From: CAZVWQ01 sp964631275
Lineage (GTDB): Bacteria; Patescibacteriota; JACMRA01
Assembly: GCA_964631275.1 (NCBI GenBank)
Contig: CAZVWQ010000003.1
Span: 1-64,000 of the forward strand
DNA: 64,000 nt
Direction: 5' to 3'
The translations under genes were made by a program, and so were the position numbers. The notes under the pieces are model-generated. The model saw only the letters and a list, made by a program, of their open reading frames with translations. It was not told where the DNA came from and did not search any database. Below, one piece after another: positions 16,857-25,349 of the stretch (positions within the stretch are counted from its first letter, which is position 1; each line of letters starts with the position of its first letter).

Positions 16857-17555
16857 TTATTTCGTTTTGTGTTTAAAAATTTTATAAAAAAACCTCTGGG
16901 CAAGGTAAATAATTCTTTTAATAAAATTAAACTTAAATAATTGCAGTCTAGTCATTATATAAACAAAAAGAATTACGTTAAGAGATGTTAGGATCAAAAA
17001 AGGAGTTCGAGAAATTATCATTATAGGGTTTATATCTGGATAATTATAAATAAAATATAAATCTTCAAAGATAAGTCCACTTTCTACTACAATTCCTACT
17101 TGAACAGAGTCTTGCGTTACATCTAATTCTCTACGCCTAATACCTCTAAGAGTTTGATATGATTGCAAAGCTGAAATAGCAGTAAGTACTAAGAAAGCTG
17201 GTCTAATAGGTAAAAGTGGCGGAAAATTAAAAAAACTAGCAGTTTCCAAAAAAATATCTGAAACAAACTGAATAATAGCACTGTAACTAATAATACCACT
17301 AGCATAAATAACTGAATTTGGGCAATTCTTTATTTTTTTAGCGTCTTCAACCAAATCAAAAACTGGCTCTTTTAGATTTTTTGGCAAAACTAACAAAAAT
17401 CTCATAGGAAACAATCTGTCAGTTAGATATCTGATTTTTTTAAACACGAGTAGTATTTTTTGTGCATGCTTAAATAAAATAAAACAAATGTCAATACAAA
17501 AGACACTTATAAAAACCAATAGGAGCGTATATTCAAAGCTTCCGCAGGCAACCAC
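16857..17555 (-). CDS. Multi-pass membrane protein of unknown function
   Basis: 232 aa with membrane segments near residues 8-28, 84-102, 113-132 and 183-203. A soluble stretch between them contains RGIRRRELDVTQDSVQVGIV. No family is recognised. The GTG start and the first few codons (MVACGSF) lie inside a family E repeat (17536-17624), so the present 5' end was donated by the repeat. The original N-terminus may be lost, or a downstream Met (residue 51) may be used. Confidence 0.6.
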   Translation of the reverse strand: MVACGSFEYTLLLVFISVFCIDICFILFKHAQKILLVFKKIRYLTDRLFPMRFLLVLPKNLKEPVFDLVEDAKKIKNCPNSVIYASGIISYSAIIQFVSDIFLETASFFNFPPLLPIRPAFLVLTAISALQSYQTLRGIRRRELDVTQDSVQVGIVVESGLIFEDLYFIYNYPDINPIMIISRTPFLILTSLNVILFVYIMTRLQLFKFNFIKRIIYLAQRFFYKIFKHKTK

Positions 17556-17624
17556 TATATTTTGATTTAAATACTTAACTAAAGCTACATTTAGTAGTAA
17601 AATTCAATTCTTGCGGAAGTCTTA
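17536..17624 (+). repeat. Repeat family E, copy 1
   Basis: About 89 bp bounded by inverted CTTCCGCA/TGCGGAAG ends, with AAATACTTAACTAAAGCTAC and ATTTAGTAGTAAAATTCAAT inside. Near-identical copies are at 21349, 40629 and 51876. It overlaps the start codon of the membrane protein gene on the other strand. Confidence 0.85.
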
Positions 17625-17858
17625 TATTATAAATTAACTAAAATGACCAGTGTTATAGCTATTTTTGAATCTTATTATGACTAATTTTTTGTTTGTTACT
17701 AAAGTTTAATAGATAAATTAATAGGTTTATTAAAGTTCTTTAAACACTAAAACTAACAGGTTCATAGAAGTTTGGTAAGTTTTTTATAAGTAACAAATTT
17801 TTGTAATTTGACTTTTTGGTTAATCAAAGAAATACATTATTTTATTAAAAATTTTTTT

Positions 17859-18284
17859 ATGGAACAAATTAAAAGTTTTTTAGGGACTTCTTTGGGCTTA
17901 TTTTTGGTTCATTTATTCATTATGTTTTTGGTTATTTTGAATGCTAATTATGTTCTTTTGATTCATGAAAGAGAAATCGGAAACCAAAGCTTATCAAACC
18001 AAAATATTCAGATATTAGCTACTATTGAGGATTATAGAGCAGGTATTAATTATAGAAGTACAGATTTGTTTAGAGATAAAAACATAAAAAATTTAGGCTT
18101 TAAAAACAAAGGGGAAGTAGTCATCGACACTAACTTTGTTGAGCCTACACTTACTCAAAATTTTGAAAGAAAAAACTATATTCCTAACACTGAGTCTATC
18201 TTTGAAAATAATTTACAAAAATGGTATCAATGTTTATTTGTCCCTCCACGCACCGAGCATTCAGCTAATTATTGTAGGCAGTAA
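17859..18284 (+). CDS. Single-pass membrane protein, FtsL/DivIC-like in plan
   Basis: From ATG at 17859 the protein has 141 aa (a TTG at 17808 would add 17). A membrane segment at about residues 10-33 is followed by a short helical stretch (VLLIHEREIGNQSLSNQNIQ) and FRDKNIKNLGFKNKGEVVID. This resembles the helix plus 'A...LG....GE.V' layout of FtsL/FtsB/DivIC divisome proteins, which are short and diverge fast. The C-terminal tail has two Cys. Function as a divisome protein is inferred from layout alone. Confidence 0.5.
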   Translation: MEQIKSFLGTSLGLFLVHLFIMFLVILNANYVLLIHEREIGNQSLSNQNIQILATIEDYRAGINYRSTDLFRDKNIKNLGFKNKGEVVIDTNFVEPTLTQNFERKNYIPNTESIFENNLQKWYQCLFVPPRTEHSANYCRQ

Positions 18285-18706
18285 TTTTATTTAGTCCTAT
18301 TATACTTTTTAGGTATCTCTGGATTTTTTTAAATCATATACTAGCCTTATCTAAAAATAAGCTAAATTTATTTTTTTTGTAAATAGTCTTGTCTCAAAAC
18401 CTTCCAAAAATATTTATTTTTTTAATTTTACCCAAAACTCTGTAATTTGTTATAATAATCAAAAATTCAACGAATTAAATTGTTTTATGGTATAGCCAAA
18501 CTCGTATCAATTTTTACTTTTTGACTAAAAATTAGCTTTTTAATTAAAACTAAACTAGGTTTTTTAAAAATGAAACAAGCTTGAATATATGTTGTATATT
18601 CATCTGTAATTAGATTTGACAGTAAGGCTAAATTTAATTGAATTTTGGTTATAGGTTATAACTTTTTAAAATTAAAAAATGTAAATCTTGAAAGTCAGTT
18701 GAATAT

Positions 18707-18797
18707 TAGTCTTGTCCCATAACTCAAATTTACAGAACTTTGACCCCATAAAATAGATATTAATCAACAGTAAAAATAGGTTTTGAGACATGATTAT
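18707..18797 (+). repeat. Repeat family D, copy 2
   Basis: TAGTCTTGTCCCATAACTCA to GGTTTTGAGACATGATTA, with inverted ends. It is the mirror orientation of the copy at 8431. Confidence 0.75.
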
Positions 18798-18810
18798 TAT
18801 GCTTAATAAA

Positions 18811-18915
18811 TATACTAATTGTTAACTACTCAGTGTAGTTTTTTTGATTATGTTTTCTTTATTTAATCAAACTAAAACCTTCAGTTGAATCATAATTTAG
18901 TTAGCATTTGAGTAT
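18811..18915 (+). repeat. Repeat family A, copy 4
   Basis: Full-length copy TATACTAATTGTTAACTACT to GCATTTGAGTATATA, 13 bases after the family D copy. Confidence 0.75.
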
Positions 18916-19023
18916 ATAGCAATTCTTACTAGACTTTAACAAGTTACAAGCATAAAATACTTTTTAAGCAAATTTAGATGTTCAAAATGTATAATGGTGT
19001 ATGGGATAGCTATAAATGTTACT

Positions 19024-19095
19024 TTATACTCAAATCAACCCAAATCAAGACTTTTTGAATTTTCAAATATTTCTCTTTGAGATTTTAGGGTAAGA
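19024..19095 (+). repeat. Repeat family F, copy 3
   Basis: TATACTCAAATCAACCCAAA, then CTTTTTGAATTTTCAAATAT. This is the complement of the 62514-62607 type. Confidence 0.55.
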
Positions 19096-19358
19096 TTGTT
19101 TTTTTAAGTAATAAAGTGAGCTTATTACTTTAGAATTAGTATTAAAATCAGAATATTACTAGATCTATAGACTCTAAGCAGCTCTATAAAATACTAGTTT
19201 TTATTATTAAATTTTTTGGTTTTTGATTTATAGTTTTGCCTCAAATCTCTCACAAAATAAGTTTAGCTTGAGTTTTTGTATACATTACTCAACTTGCTTT
19301 TTTATTAAATTTTTTTTATAGTCTCAAAAAAAATAAGCCCAATAAAAGCTAAAACCTC

Positions 19359-20333
19359 ATGGAAGTAAATAAAGAAATTAAAAAAAACAGAACTTTTATA
19401 CTAGCTGGTCTAATTTTGATTTTGACTTTTTTGTTTGTTGGAGTGGGTGGTTTTTTGGTTTTTAACTTGGGTAAATGGAATGCTTTAGCATTAGAAAATT
19501 ATAATTATAATGTTAACCTACATAATGAGTTATTTACTAGCAGTGAGCAAGAATATGATAAAGTAATTGACTTGACAAGAGATCTGACTATAGAATTCAG
19601 GGCTTCAGAAAATTTCAGTGGCCAGATTGAAGCTTTTCGAAATAGCCAAATTTTGTTAAATGAAGAAAAAAATAAAATTCAGGAAACTAACCAAAAAATT
19701 ACACTAGGAGTAGAAAATCTAAAATACGAACCTAGCCAAGAAATAGCTAATCTAGCAGACAAAACCAAATTAGCTTTAGAAAAATACTCTGAATCAAATA
19801 CAGCTTTGATTGTGTATATTGATTTTTATTCTTGTCAGATAGATAATATTGTTAGAGAAATAGAGCTTGATAATCAAATTCAAGAAATAACTCAAAAAGT
19901 TCAAACTACGGCTAATCCAGTGGAAGTAGTAGAAGAATTCAAAAAACTTGAAGCTGTAACAGCTGAGCTAGAAAGTGTATATAATAAATATGAAATTTGC
20001 TATAATGAAGATAGCAATCAATTTAAGCCCGAAGAACTTACACAAGCTACAATTGATATTGTAGGGGCTAATCAAGAAATGGTAGATGTCCTTAAATCTT
20101 TATCTAAAGCTGCAGAACTACAAAACCCTAATCAACTTAGTAAAGCTGGAGAAAGCTATGACGTTATAGCCGAAAAAATTAATTTACAGTTACAAACATT
20201 TAGAAATTTATTAAGGCAAAGTCTCAATAAATTCGACGAAAATATACAAAACTCTAATCAATCTTCTTATGAAGCTAACGAAGCAGTATATCAGCAATCA
20301 ATAACTGTTAAAAATCGCTATGGCTGGAGATAG
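19359..20333 (+). CDS. Membrane-anchored helical protein with a Cys pair (paralog of the 6245 gene)
   Basis: 324 aa. A basic N-terminus (NKEIKKNR) is followed by one membrane segment (about residues 12-36). About 285 external residues follow, almost all predicted helical and rich in Glu, Gln and Asn, with a four-helix-like periodicity. The only two Cys are C159 and C214. The 6245-7189 protein has the same plan with C147 and C201. The plan recalls the sensor part of methyl-accepting or histidine-kinase receptors, but no cytoplasmic output domain exists. Unknown function. Confidence 0.75.
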   Translation: MEVNKEIKKNRTFILAGLILILTFLFVGVGGFLVFNLGKWNALALENYNYNVNLHNELFTSSEQEYDKVIDLTRDLTIEFRASENFSGQIEAFRNSQILLNEEKNKIQETNQKITLGVENLKYEPSQEIANLADKTKLALEKYSESNTALIVYIDFYSCQIDNIVREIELDNQIQEITQKVQTTANPVEVVEEFKKLEAVTAELESVYNKYEICYNEDSNQFKPEELTQATIDIVGANQEMVDVLKSLSKAAELQNPNQLSKAGESYDVIAEKINLQLQTFRNLLRQSLNKFDENIQNSNQSSYEANEAVYQQSITVKNRYGWR

Positions 20334-20593
20334 GATTAATTTTTATAGTGTTAATTTACATTTTATCATAAAAATAATTTTAATTTACCTATGCTTAATA
20401 TGTTTGTATCAACAGCTTTAGCAGCCTTCCCTTACACTTTACAAAGTACTCTGTTTTTTGCTTTTTTTAATAGAATTTCAATTTGTATGAAATCACTAAC
20501 TTTATTCTGTTTAATCAAAAACAATAATTTTCAAAAAGTTCTTAAGGGATAACTAATTTTGCTTTATTTGCTTTAATATAATATAAAAAATAA

Positions 20594-21217
20594 ATGAATA
20601 ATAAAAATATTAGAAAATATGAAGTCAAAGACTTTGAAGATTGCTTAGAGATTTTGGTTACAACTTTTAGATCAAAGTTTAAAGTTAATTTGAGTATCCA
20701 AGAAATAATTATTTTAGTAAAAAAATACAAGCTAGTTACTCCTGAATATTTTTGTAAATTTCAGGTTTATATTAAACACAAAAAAATAGTTGCTTTTGTT
20801 GCTTTTAGTTATGACAATTTAGAAGAGTCAACGATACCTAGATTTAAGATTTTTCCAATTTGGAATTTATTAAATAGATTCAAGGTTTGGTACGTTTTTT
20901 TCACCTTAGAGAAAGGTGCTTATTTTCCAAAGACTGGGCAAGCGACCTTACATATTATTAATGTCCATCCTATCTACCAAAGACAAGGTATAGGTACTGA
21001 ATTAATCGAATTCAACCTTAAAAGAATCAAAAAATATAAACCAAAGATCAGCGAGGTTTTTTTATATGTTTATGCAAACAATCCAGTAATTGAACTTTAT
21101 AAAAAATTTGGTTTTAAAGTTTATAGAGAAGAATTTAGTTTAGCAGATAAATTATTTATGGGTAATGGGCGTTGGTATCTTATGAAAGTAGATCTAACTT
21201 CATTTATTTCAGGATAA
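20594..21217 (+). CDS. GNAT-family N-acetyltransferase
   Basis: 207 aa. The acetyl-CoA binding motif A is clear: INVHPIYQRQGIGTELIEF (Q/RxxGxG). It is followed by VFLYVYANNPVIELYKKFGF, the usual motif B (N...A...Y.K.GF). The N-terminal part is longer and more divergent than average. These enzymes move an acetyl group to an amine of a small molecule, antibiotic or protein. The acceptor cannot be predicted. The gene stands alone. Confidence 0.85.
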   Translation: MNNKNIRKYEVKDFEDCLEILVTTFRSKFKVNLSIQEIIILVKKYKLVTPEYFCKFQVYIKHKKIVAFVAFSYDNLEESTIPRFKIFPIWNLLNRFKVWYVFFTLEKGAYFPKTGQATLHIINVHPIYQRQGIGTELIEFNLKRIKKYKPKISEVFLYVYANNPVIELYKKFGFKVYREEFSLADKLFMGNGRWYLMKVDLTSFISG

Positions 21218-21348
21218 TTTTAAAAAACTTCAAAAGGATTGTTTTATAACTCAATGGCAAAACTCTAGGTTAAATATTAAATACTAAGTTTAGCCAAGCG
21301 GGATTATATTTATGCACACAGATAAGACTAATGTTTAAATTTGTATAG

Positions 21349-21441
21349 ACAAGACTTCTGCAAGGATTGAATTTTACTACTAAATGTAGCTTTAGTTAAG
21401 TATTTAAATACAAAATATAGTGTTGTCTGCGGAAGCTTTGT
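21349..21441 (-). repeat. Repeat family E, copy 2
   Basis: Reverse orientation: ACAAGACTTCTGCAAGGATT to GTTGTCTGCGGAAGCTTTGT. It ends 15 bases from the yraN stop codon. Confidence 0.85.
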
Positions 21442-21455
21442 AGAATTGGCTTAGT

Positions 21456-21848
21456 CTAATTAAAAGAAATAAAATCAAAAGTAATAGCGTTAGGTATAAT
21501 TTCAATTTTATGTTTTTCTACAGTAGCAATATCAACTCTAACTAAATAATTTCGAAACATATAGAATTTTTTACTACTAATAAATTTTTTATAAGCTTTA
21601 GCTAAATTTGTAGCTTGGTATTTTGTTACTGCTTCTAGTGGCGAACCAAACTTATGGTTGTTTCTGGTTTTAACCTCGACTATTACTAAAATTTTATTTT
21701 TAACTAAAATTAAATCTACTTCCGCTTGCCTACCCCTGACTCCAGCCTGGCGATATTCAAAATTTTGAACAATTAGTTCGTAGCCATGAGTTAAATATTT
21801 TTCTAAAATTATCTGCTCTCCTTTAGATCCAATTTCTTTGGTCGACAT
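21456..21848 (-). CDS. yraN: YraN/UPF0102 family nuclease-fold protein
   Basis: 130 aa from ATG at 21848 (the frame extends to a TTG at 21893, but the family begins at MSTKEIGSKGEQ). The restriction-endonuclease-like core is visible: an early Glu (KGEQIILEKYL), AEVDLILV, and VIVEVKTR, giving the E...D...ExK set, followed by FGSPLEAV. Members occur widely in bacteria, often near rnhB, and have been proposed to act on DNA or Holliday-like structures. Function is not settled. It is divergent from miaA. Confidence 0.85.
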   Translation of the reverse strand: MSTKEIGSKGEQIILEKYLTHGYELIVQNFEYRQAGVRGRQAEVDLILVKNKILVIVEVKTRNNHKFGSPLEAVTKYQATNLAKAYKKFISSKKFYMFRNYLVRVDIATVEKHKIEIIPNAITFDFISFN

Positions 21849-21955
21849 ATATTTTAAGCTAAATTTTTTTTTACCTGCAGTCAAAGTACTCAAAGTTTAG
21901 CTATATCAGTTTGACTTATATTTGCTAAAAAATCTAAATTAAATAAACTGCCGTT

Positions 21956-22942
21956 ATGAATCTAATTACCATCCTTGGACCTACTAGTAGCGGTAAATCA
22001 GATTTAGCCATAAGCTTAGCTAAAAAACTAAAGCCAAAAAGAACTTGGATAATTAATTGTGATTCTAGACAAATTTACAAAAATCTAGATATTGGCACAG
22101 CCAAAGTAAAAGGAAGTTGGCAAAAAATTCAACCTGAAGAATTTGATTTCTACCCTAATTCTGAGGTTTTTTTCTTTCAAGAAATTCCTCATTTTTTGAT
22201 TGATTACGTAGACCCTTACAAAGGGCAAAAACTAAATTACGGAATTATAAATTTTATTTTAGACTTTAATAATCTATTTAAAAAAACTAAATTAAAACCT
22301 GATTATGTAATTTTAGTTGGAGGTACTGGATACTACGCTAAAAGTATATTTGAAGATCAAAAAATTAAAATTACTAAATCAAAATTTGCAAATATATTTG
22401 AAACTAGAAAGAAACAATTAAGCCAAAAATCTAAATCAGAATTACAACTTTTATATAAGGAATACTCAAAAGAAAATTTTAGAAAACTTAATCAATCTGA
22501 CTTACAGAATACAAGAAGGTTGATAAATTATATTTTGCAATTTGAAGCTGAGAAAAATAATTGGCAAAGGAAAATTTCTATTCAAAATTTTGACCATAAA
22601 AATAGTTTTTGGTTAGATGTAGATTTTAATCAATTAAAATTAAAAATAAAATCTAGACTAGAGGCTAGAATACAAGAAGGTTTATTAGAAGAGGTTAAAA
22701 AAAATCTAGACCTAGGTTTCCAAAAAATTAATTTTTTAGGTTTAGAATATAGGCAAACCTCGTATTATTTGTACGGATTAATGACTGAATTAGAATGGAA
22801 AGATAAACTGCTTCAAGAAAATTATAAATACGCCAAAAAACAAATAACCTGGTTAAAAAAACAAGATTTGATAAGGATTAGTAGTTTACAAGATTTACAA
22901 AAAAAGCTAGGTATGGTTACTTTGGTAGGTGGATATAATTAA
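21956..22942 (+). CDS. miaA: tRNA dimethylallyltransferase MiaA
   Basis: 328 aa, normal length. The P-loop GPTSSGKS is at residues 8-15, the DSRQIYKNLDIGTAK motif follows, and LLVGGTGYYAKS matches the 'GGTGLY' motif. The later LGLEYRQTS region corresponds to the 'IGYKE' motif. MiaA transfers dimethylallyl from DMAPP to N6 of A37 in tRNAs reading UNN codons, improving decoding. No MiaB gene is nearby. The requirement for DMAPP implies an isoprenoid source, either made or scavenged. Confidence 0.95.
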   Translation: MNLITILGPTSSGKSDLAISLAKKLKPKRTWIINCDSRQIYKNLDIGTAKVKGSWQKIQPEEFDFYPNSEVFFFQEIPHFLIDYVDPYKGQKLNYGIINFILDFNNLFKKTKLKPDYVILVGGTGYYAKSIFEDQKIKITKSKFANIFETRKKQLSQKSKSELQLLYKEYSKENFRKLNQSDLQNTRRLINYILQFEAEKNNWQRKISIQNFDHKNSFWLDVDFNQLKLKIKSRLEARIQEGLLEEVKKNLDLGFQKINFLGLEYRQTSYYLYGLMTELEWKDKLLQENYKYAKKQITWLKKQDLIRISSLQDLQKKLGMVTLVGGYN

Positions 22943-22992
22943 CTATTTGTAAACTTTCAAACACTAATTTTGTCTTATAGCTAGAAAAAATA

Positions 22993-23107
22993 GTCGACCT
23001 ACCTTTTATTTACGGTAAAAACTACCAATTCAACTAAAATAATGAATTTTTGTTTATTTTAAGGTAGAAAATAGTTATTTTCAACTTATTTTGGGGCAAG
23101 ACTATTG
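22993..23107 (+). repeat. Repeat family G, copy 1
   Basis: About 115 bp: GTCGACCTACCTTTTATTTA ... ATAATGAATTTTTGTTTATT ... TTTTGGGGCAAGACTA. A close copy is at 62089-62200. It sits in the gap where the left breakpoint of the proposed S10/spc inversion falls. Near 23249 there is also a lone GGGTATA end just past the rplN stop. Confidence 0.6.
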
Positions 23108-23258
23108 TTATATTATTGATTATAAATTGTTGCATATAATCACTCCTCCTTCGTTCCAAAATACAGAGACAAAAAACAAATTAAGTAAAATTAAAATTAC
23201 AAATTAATTCTAACTTAAATTATATATTTCAGTTTTTTTTGCAGTATATGGGTATAGC

Positions 23259-23627
23259 TTACAGCACCTCTGGTGCTAAAGAGGCTACTTTATTAAACCC
23301 TCCTTCTTTGATTTCTCTAGAAATAGGGGCAAAAATACGAGTTCCAATGATTTCGTTATTAGCATTAACTACTACTCCGCAATTTTTAGAAAATTTAATT
23401 GAGCTACCGTCTTGTCTTTGAATTTTTCTTTTGACTGAAGTAATTAAAATCCTAATAACATCTCCTTTTTTTACTTTACCACCAACACTAGCTTTTTTTA
23501 CTGAACCTCTAACAATTGAGCCTACTCCTACACTTTTACGGCCATTTTTACCTGTGACAGAAAATAACATGGCCAACTGGGCTCCAGAGTTATCAACAAT
23601 ATTTACGTATGATCTTTCTTGTAACAT
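23259..23627 (-). CDS. rplN: 50S ribosomal protein uL14
   Basis: 122 aa, standard length, beginning MLQERSYVNIVDNSGAQLA. The conserved GVGSIVRGSVKKA and NNEIIGTRIFAPISREI are present. L14 sits at the subunit interface by bL19. It is the last gene of this half of the operon. rplX, which normally follows, is at 34 kb on the opposite strand. Confidence 0.97.
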   Translation of the reverse strand: MLQERSYVNIVDNSGAQLAMLFSVTGKNGRKSVGVGSIVRGSVKKASVGGKVKKGDVIRILITSVKRKIQRQDGSSIKFSKNCGVVVNANNEIIGTRIFAPISREIKEGGFNKVASLAPEVL

Positions 23628-23635
23628 AAGCTTTT

Positions 23636-24055
23636 TTAAGTATTTTCACTATGAACGATTTTGCAAGTAAAAGGTAGTTTATAAGTAGCTATTCTTAGAG
23701 CTTCAGCAGCAACAACTGGATTAGCTCCACTAATCTCAAAAATTATACGACCTGGCTTTACTGGGAACATAAAGTAATCTATACTTCCTACACCTGATCC
23801 CATAGTAGAATTAAGACCTTTAGAGGTCACTGGTCGGGACGGAAAAACCCTAATAAAAATTTTAGATCCTTTACATCTTCGACTGATAACTTTACGAGCA
23901 GATTCAATTTGTCTACTTGTTAGCCAAGAGCTAGAAGTTGCTTTAAGGCCAATGGTGCCAAAAGCTAGATAAGATCCTCTTTTTCTTTGACCTTTTCTTT
24001 TTTGACCGAATCTATTAAAAACTTTTTTGTGAACAATTCTTTTAGGAGCTAACAT
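23636..24055 (-). CDS. rplP: 50S ribosomal protein uL16
   Basis: 139 aa with the L16 core: MLAPKRIVHKKVFNRFGQK, ASSWLTSRQIESARKVISRR and a basic FIRVFPSRPVTSK, then GSGVGSIDYFMFPVKPGRII. L16 helps shape the A-site tRNA pocket. It lies after rpsQ here. The usual order is rplP-rpmC-rpsQ, so the two have swapped and rpmC is missing. Confidence 0.97.
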   Translation of the reverse strand: MLAPKRIVHKKVFNRFGQKRKGQRKRGSYLAFGTIGLKATSSSWLTSRQIESARKVISRRCKGSKIFIRVFPSRPVTSKGLNSTMGSGVGSIDYFMFPVKPGRIIFEISGANPVVAAEALRIATYKLPFTCKIVHSENT

Positions 24056-24076
24056 AGGCTTTTTTTATTTTGTTAT

Positions 24077-24292
24077 TTATTCTGCGATCTTCCATCGTAT
24101 GTGTTTAGAAATAGGTCTAGTCTCGATAATCTCTACGATTTGTCCAGGCAAAAACTTATTAGAATTACTGCAAGCAACTTTATATTTTTTTCTTTTTTTA
24201 AATAGCTTCCCATACTTAGGATGCCTTATTTTGGTTTCTACAAGAACAGTAACACAATTTTGCATTTTATTTGAGTATATTTTTCCAGTCAT
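24077..24292 (-). CDS. rpsQ: 30S ribosomal protein uS17
   Basis: 71 aa, a short S17 (GKIYSNKMQNCVTVLVETKI, HPKYGKLFKKRKKY, PGQIVEIIETRPISK). S17 is a primary 16S rRNA-binding OB-fold protein. It starts 5 bases after rpsC, so rpmC (L29) is lost from this place. Confidence 0.95.
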   Translation of the reverse strand: MTGKIYSNKMQNCVTVLVETKIRHPKYGKLFKKRKKYKVACSNSNKFLPGQIVEIIETRPISKHIRWKIAE

Positions 24293-24297
24293 ATTAT

Positions 24298-24981
24298 TTA
24301 ATCATTGTAGTTTTTAATTTTGTCACCTTTATAAAGCCATACTTTAACACCAGTTACTCCTGCTTTAGTAAAAGATTCTACAAAACTATAGTCAATATTA
24401 GCATCTATAGTATGTCTTGGAATACTACCAAAAGCAAATTCTTCTTTTCTGGCAATTTCGGCACCATTAAGCCTTCCTTTAATCATAATCCTGGCCCCTA
24501 ATGTTCCAGAATATCTGATTTTTTCGATGTAAGTTTTAGCTAACCTTCTAAAAGGTACATTTCTTTTTAGAGCGTCTGCAATCTCTTGAGCAACTACATT
24601 AGCCGAACTAAAAGAGTCTTTGAATTCTAAGATTTCTAACTTTAAATCTTTAGGTAGCTTGAATTTTTTAATTAAAGTTTCTTTAAGTTCAGTAATACTG
24701 TTACCCCCTTTACCAATAATAATTCCTGGCTTGGTAGTAAAAATTGTAATTTCTACCTTTCTAAAGTATCTACGAATCACTATTTGAACTAAGCCAGCAC
24801 TACTTAATTTTTCGTTGATATACTTACGTATAGCAATATCGTTTAGCATCAGTTTGGCATAATTACCTTTACCAGCAAACCAAACCGAACGCTGAAGCTG
24901 GCTAGGTAAGCTACTATTATTAGTAACGTTAGCCATTCTACGTCTAGCCCTAAAAAGATTAATTGAAGTTTTTTGACCCAT
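24298..24981 (-). CDS. rpsC: 30S ribosomal protein uS3
   Basis: 227 aa. The type II KH domain carries GIIIGKGG at residues 86-93. The C-terminal S3 domain has GRLNGAEIARKEEFAFGSIP and HTIDANIDYSF. S3 lines the mRNA entry tunnel. The N-terminal 30 residues (RARRRMANVTNN) are somewhat unusual but in line with the family's 'W.S.WFA' region (SVWFAGKGNYAKLM). Confidence 0.97.
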   Translation of the reverse strand: MGQKTSINLFRARRRMANVTNNSSLPSQLQRSVWFAGKGNYAKLMLNDIAIRKYINEKLSSAGLVQIVIRRYFRKVEITIFTTKPGIIIGKGGNSITELKETLIKKFKLPKDLKLEILEFKDSFSSANVVAQEIADALKRNVPFRRLAKTYIEKIRYSGTLGARIMIKGRLNGAEIARKEEFAFGSIPRHTIDANIDYSFVESFTKAGVTGVKVWLYKGDKIKNYND

Positions 24982-24986
24982 AAAAA

Positions 24987-25346
24987 TTATTTGCTTTTTA
25001 AATTAGAATTTGTCAATTTTTTATCTAATTCAATTTTTAATCTAGAGTATCTTTTACGAATTCTAAAGGCCGATCCTCTAGCTCTAGGCTCAATTCTATA
25101 ATAAGTATATGCTTCCTCAGCGATCATGGTTTTAATAAAATAATTACTATATTCTTCTTGGCTTAAGGCTAAGTTGTTAACAGCATTTTTAATCAAATTA
25201 GAAAATTTTTTAACTTTACCTTTATTCATAAAACTTAGTTGAGTTAAGGCCTCGTCAACACTTAAACCAACAATAGCATTAGTAATTAATCTAGATTTTC
25301 GAGGGCTATAGTTAACAATAGATTGAGCAGAAAATTTTTTTGGCAT
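24987..25346 (-). CDS. rplV: 50S ribosomal protein uL22
   Basis: 119 aa. Conserved features: SPRKSRLITNAIVGLSVDEA, NNLALSQEEY, and the basic hairpin EPRARGSAFRIRKRYSR corresponding to the tunnel loop (GR.... R..RIKKR..H). It starts 3 bases after rplB and ends 5 bases before rpsC. Confidence 0.96.
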   Translation of the reverse strand: MPKKFSAQSIVNYSPRKSRLITNAIVGLSVDEALTQLSFMNKGKVKKFSNLIKNAVNNLALSQEEYSNYFIKTMIAEEAYTYYRIEPRARGSAFRIRKRYSRLKIELDKKLTNSNLKSK

Positions 25347-25349
25347 AGG

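Larger units (their letters stand above)
18285..19358. other. Repeat-filled intergenic region (1.07 kb)
   Basis: No gene is visible. The region holds, in order: a TATAGCCAAACTCGTATCAA stretch also seen near 11288, a family C relative (about 18612-18706), family D (18707-18797), family A (18811-18915), family K (18914-19014) and family F (19024-19095). Elements abut each other and share TATA ends. Confidence 0.6.

Noticed and set aside
18285..19358. CRISPR array suspected from repeated motifs
   Set aside because: The repeats belong to different families of about 90-115 bp, each occurring once here and again elsewhere, with no regular short repeat-spacer spacing and no cas genes.
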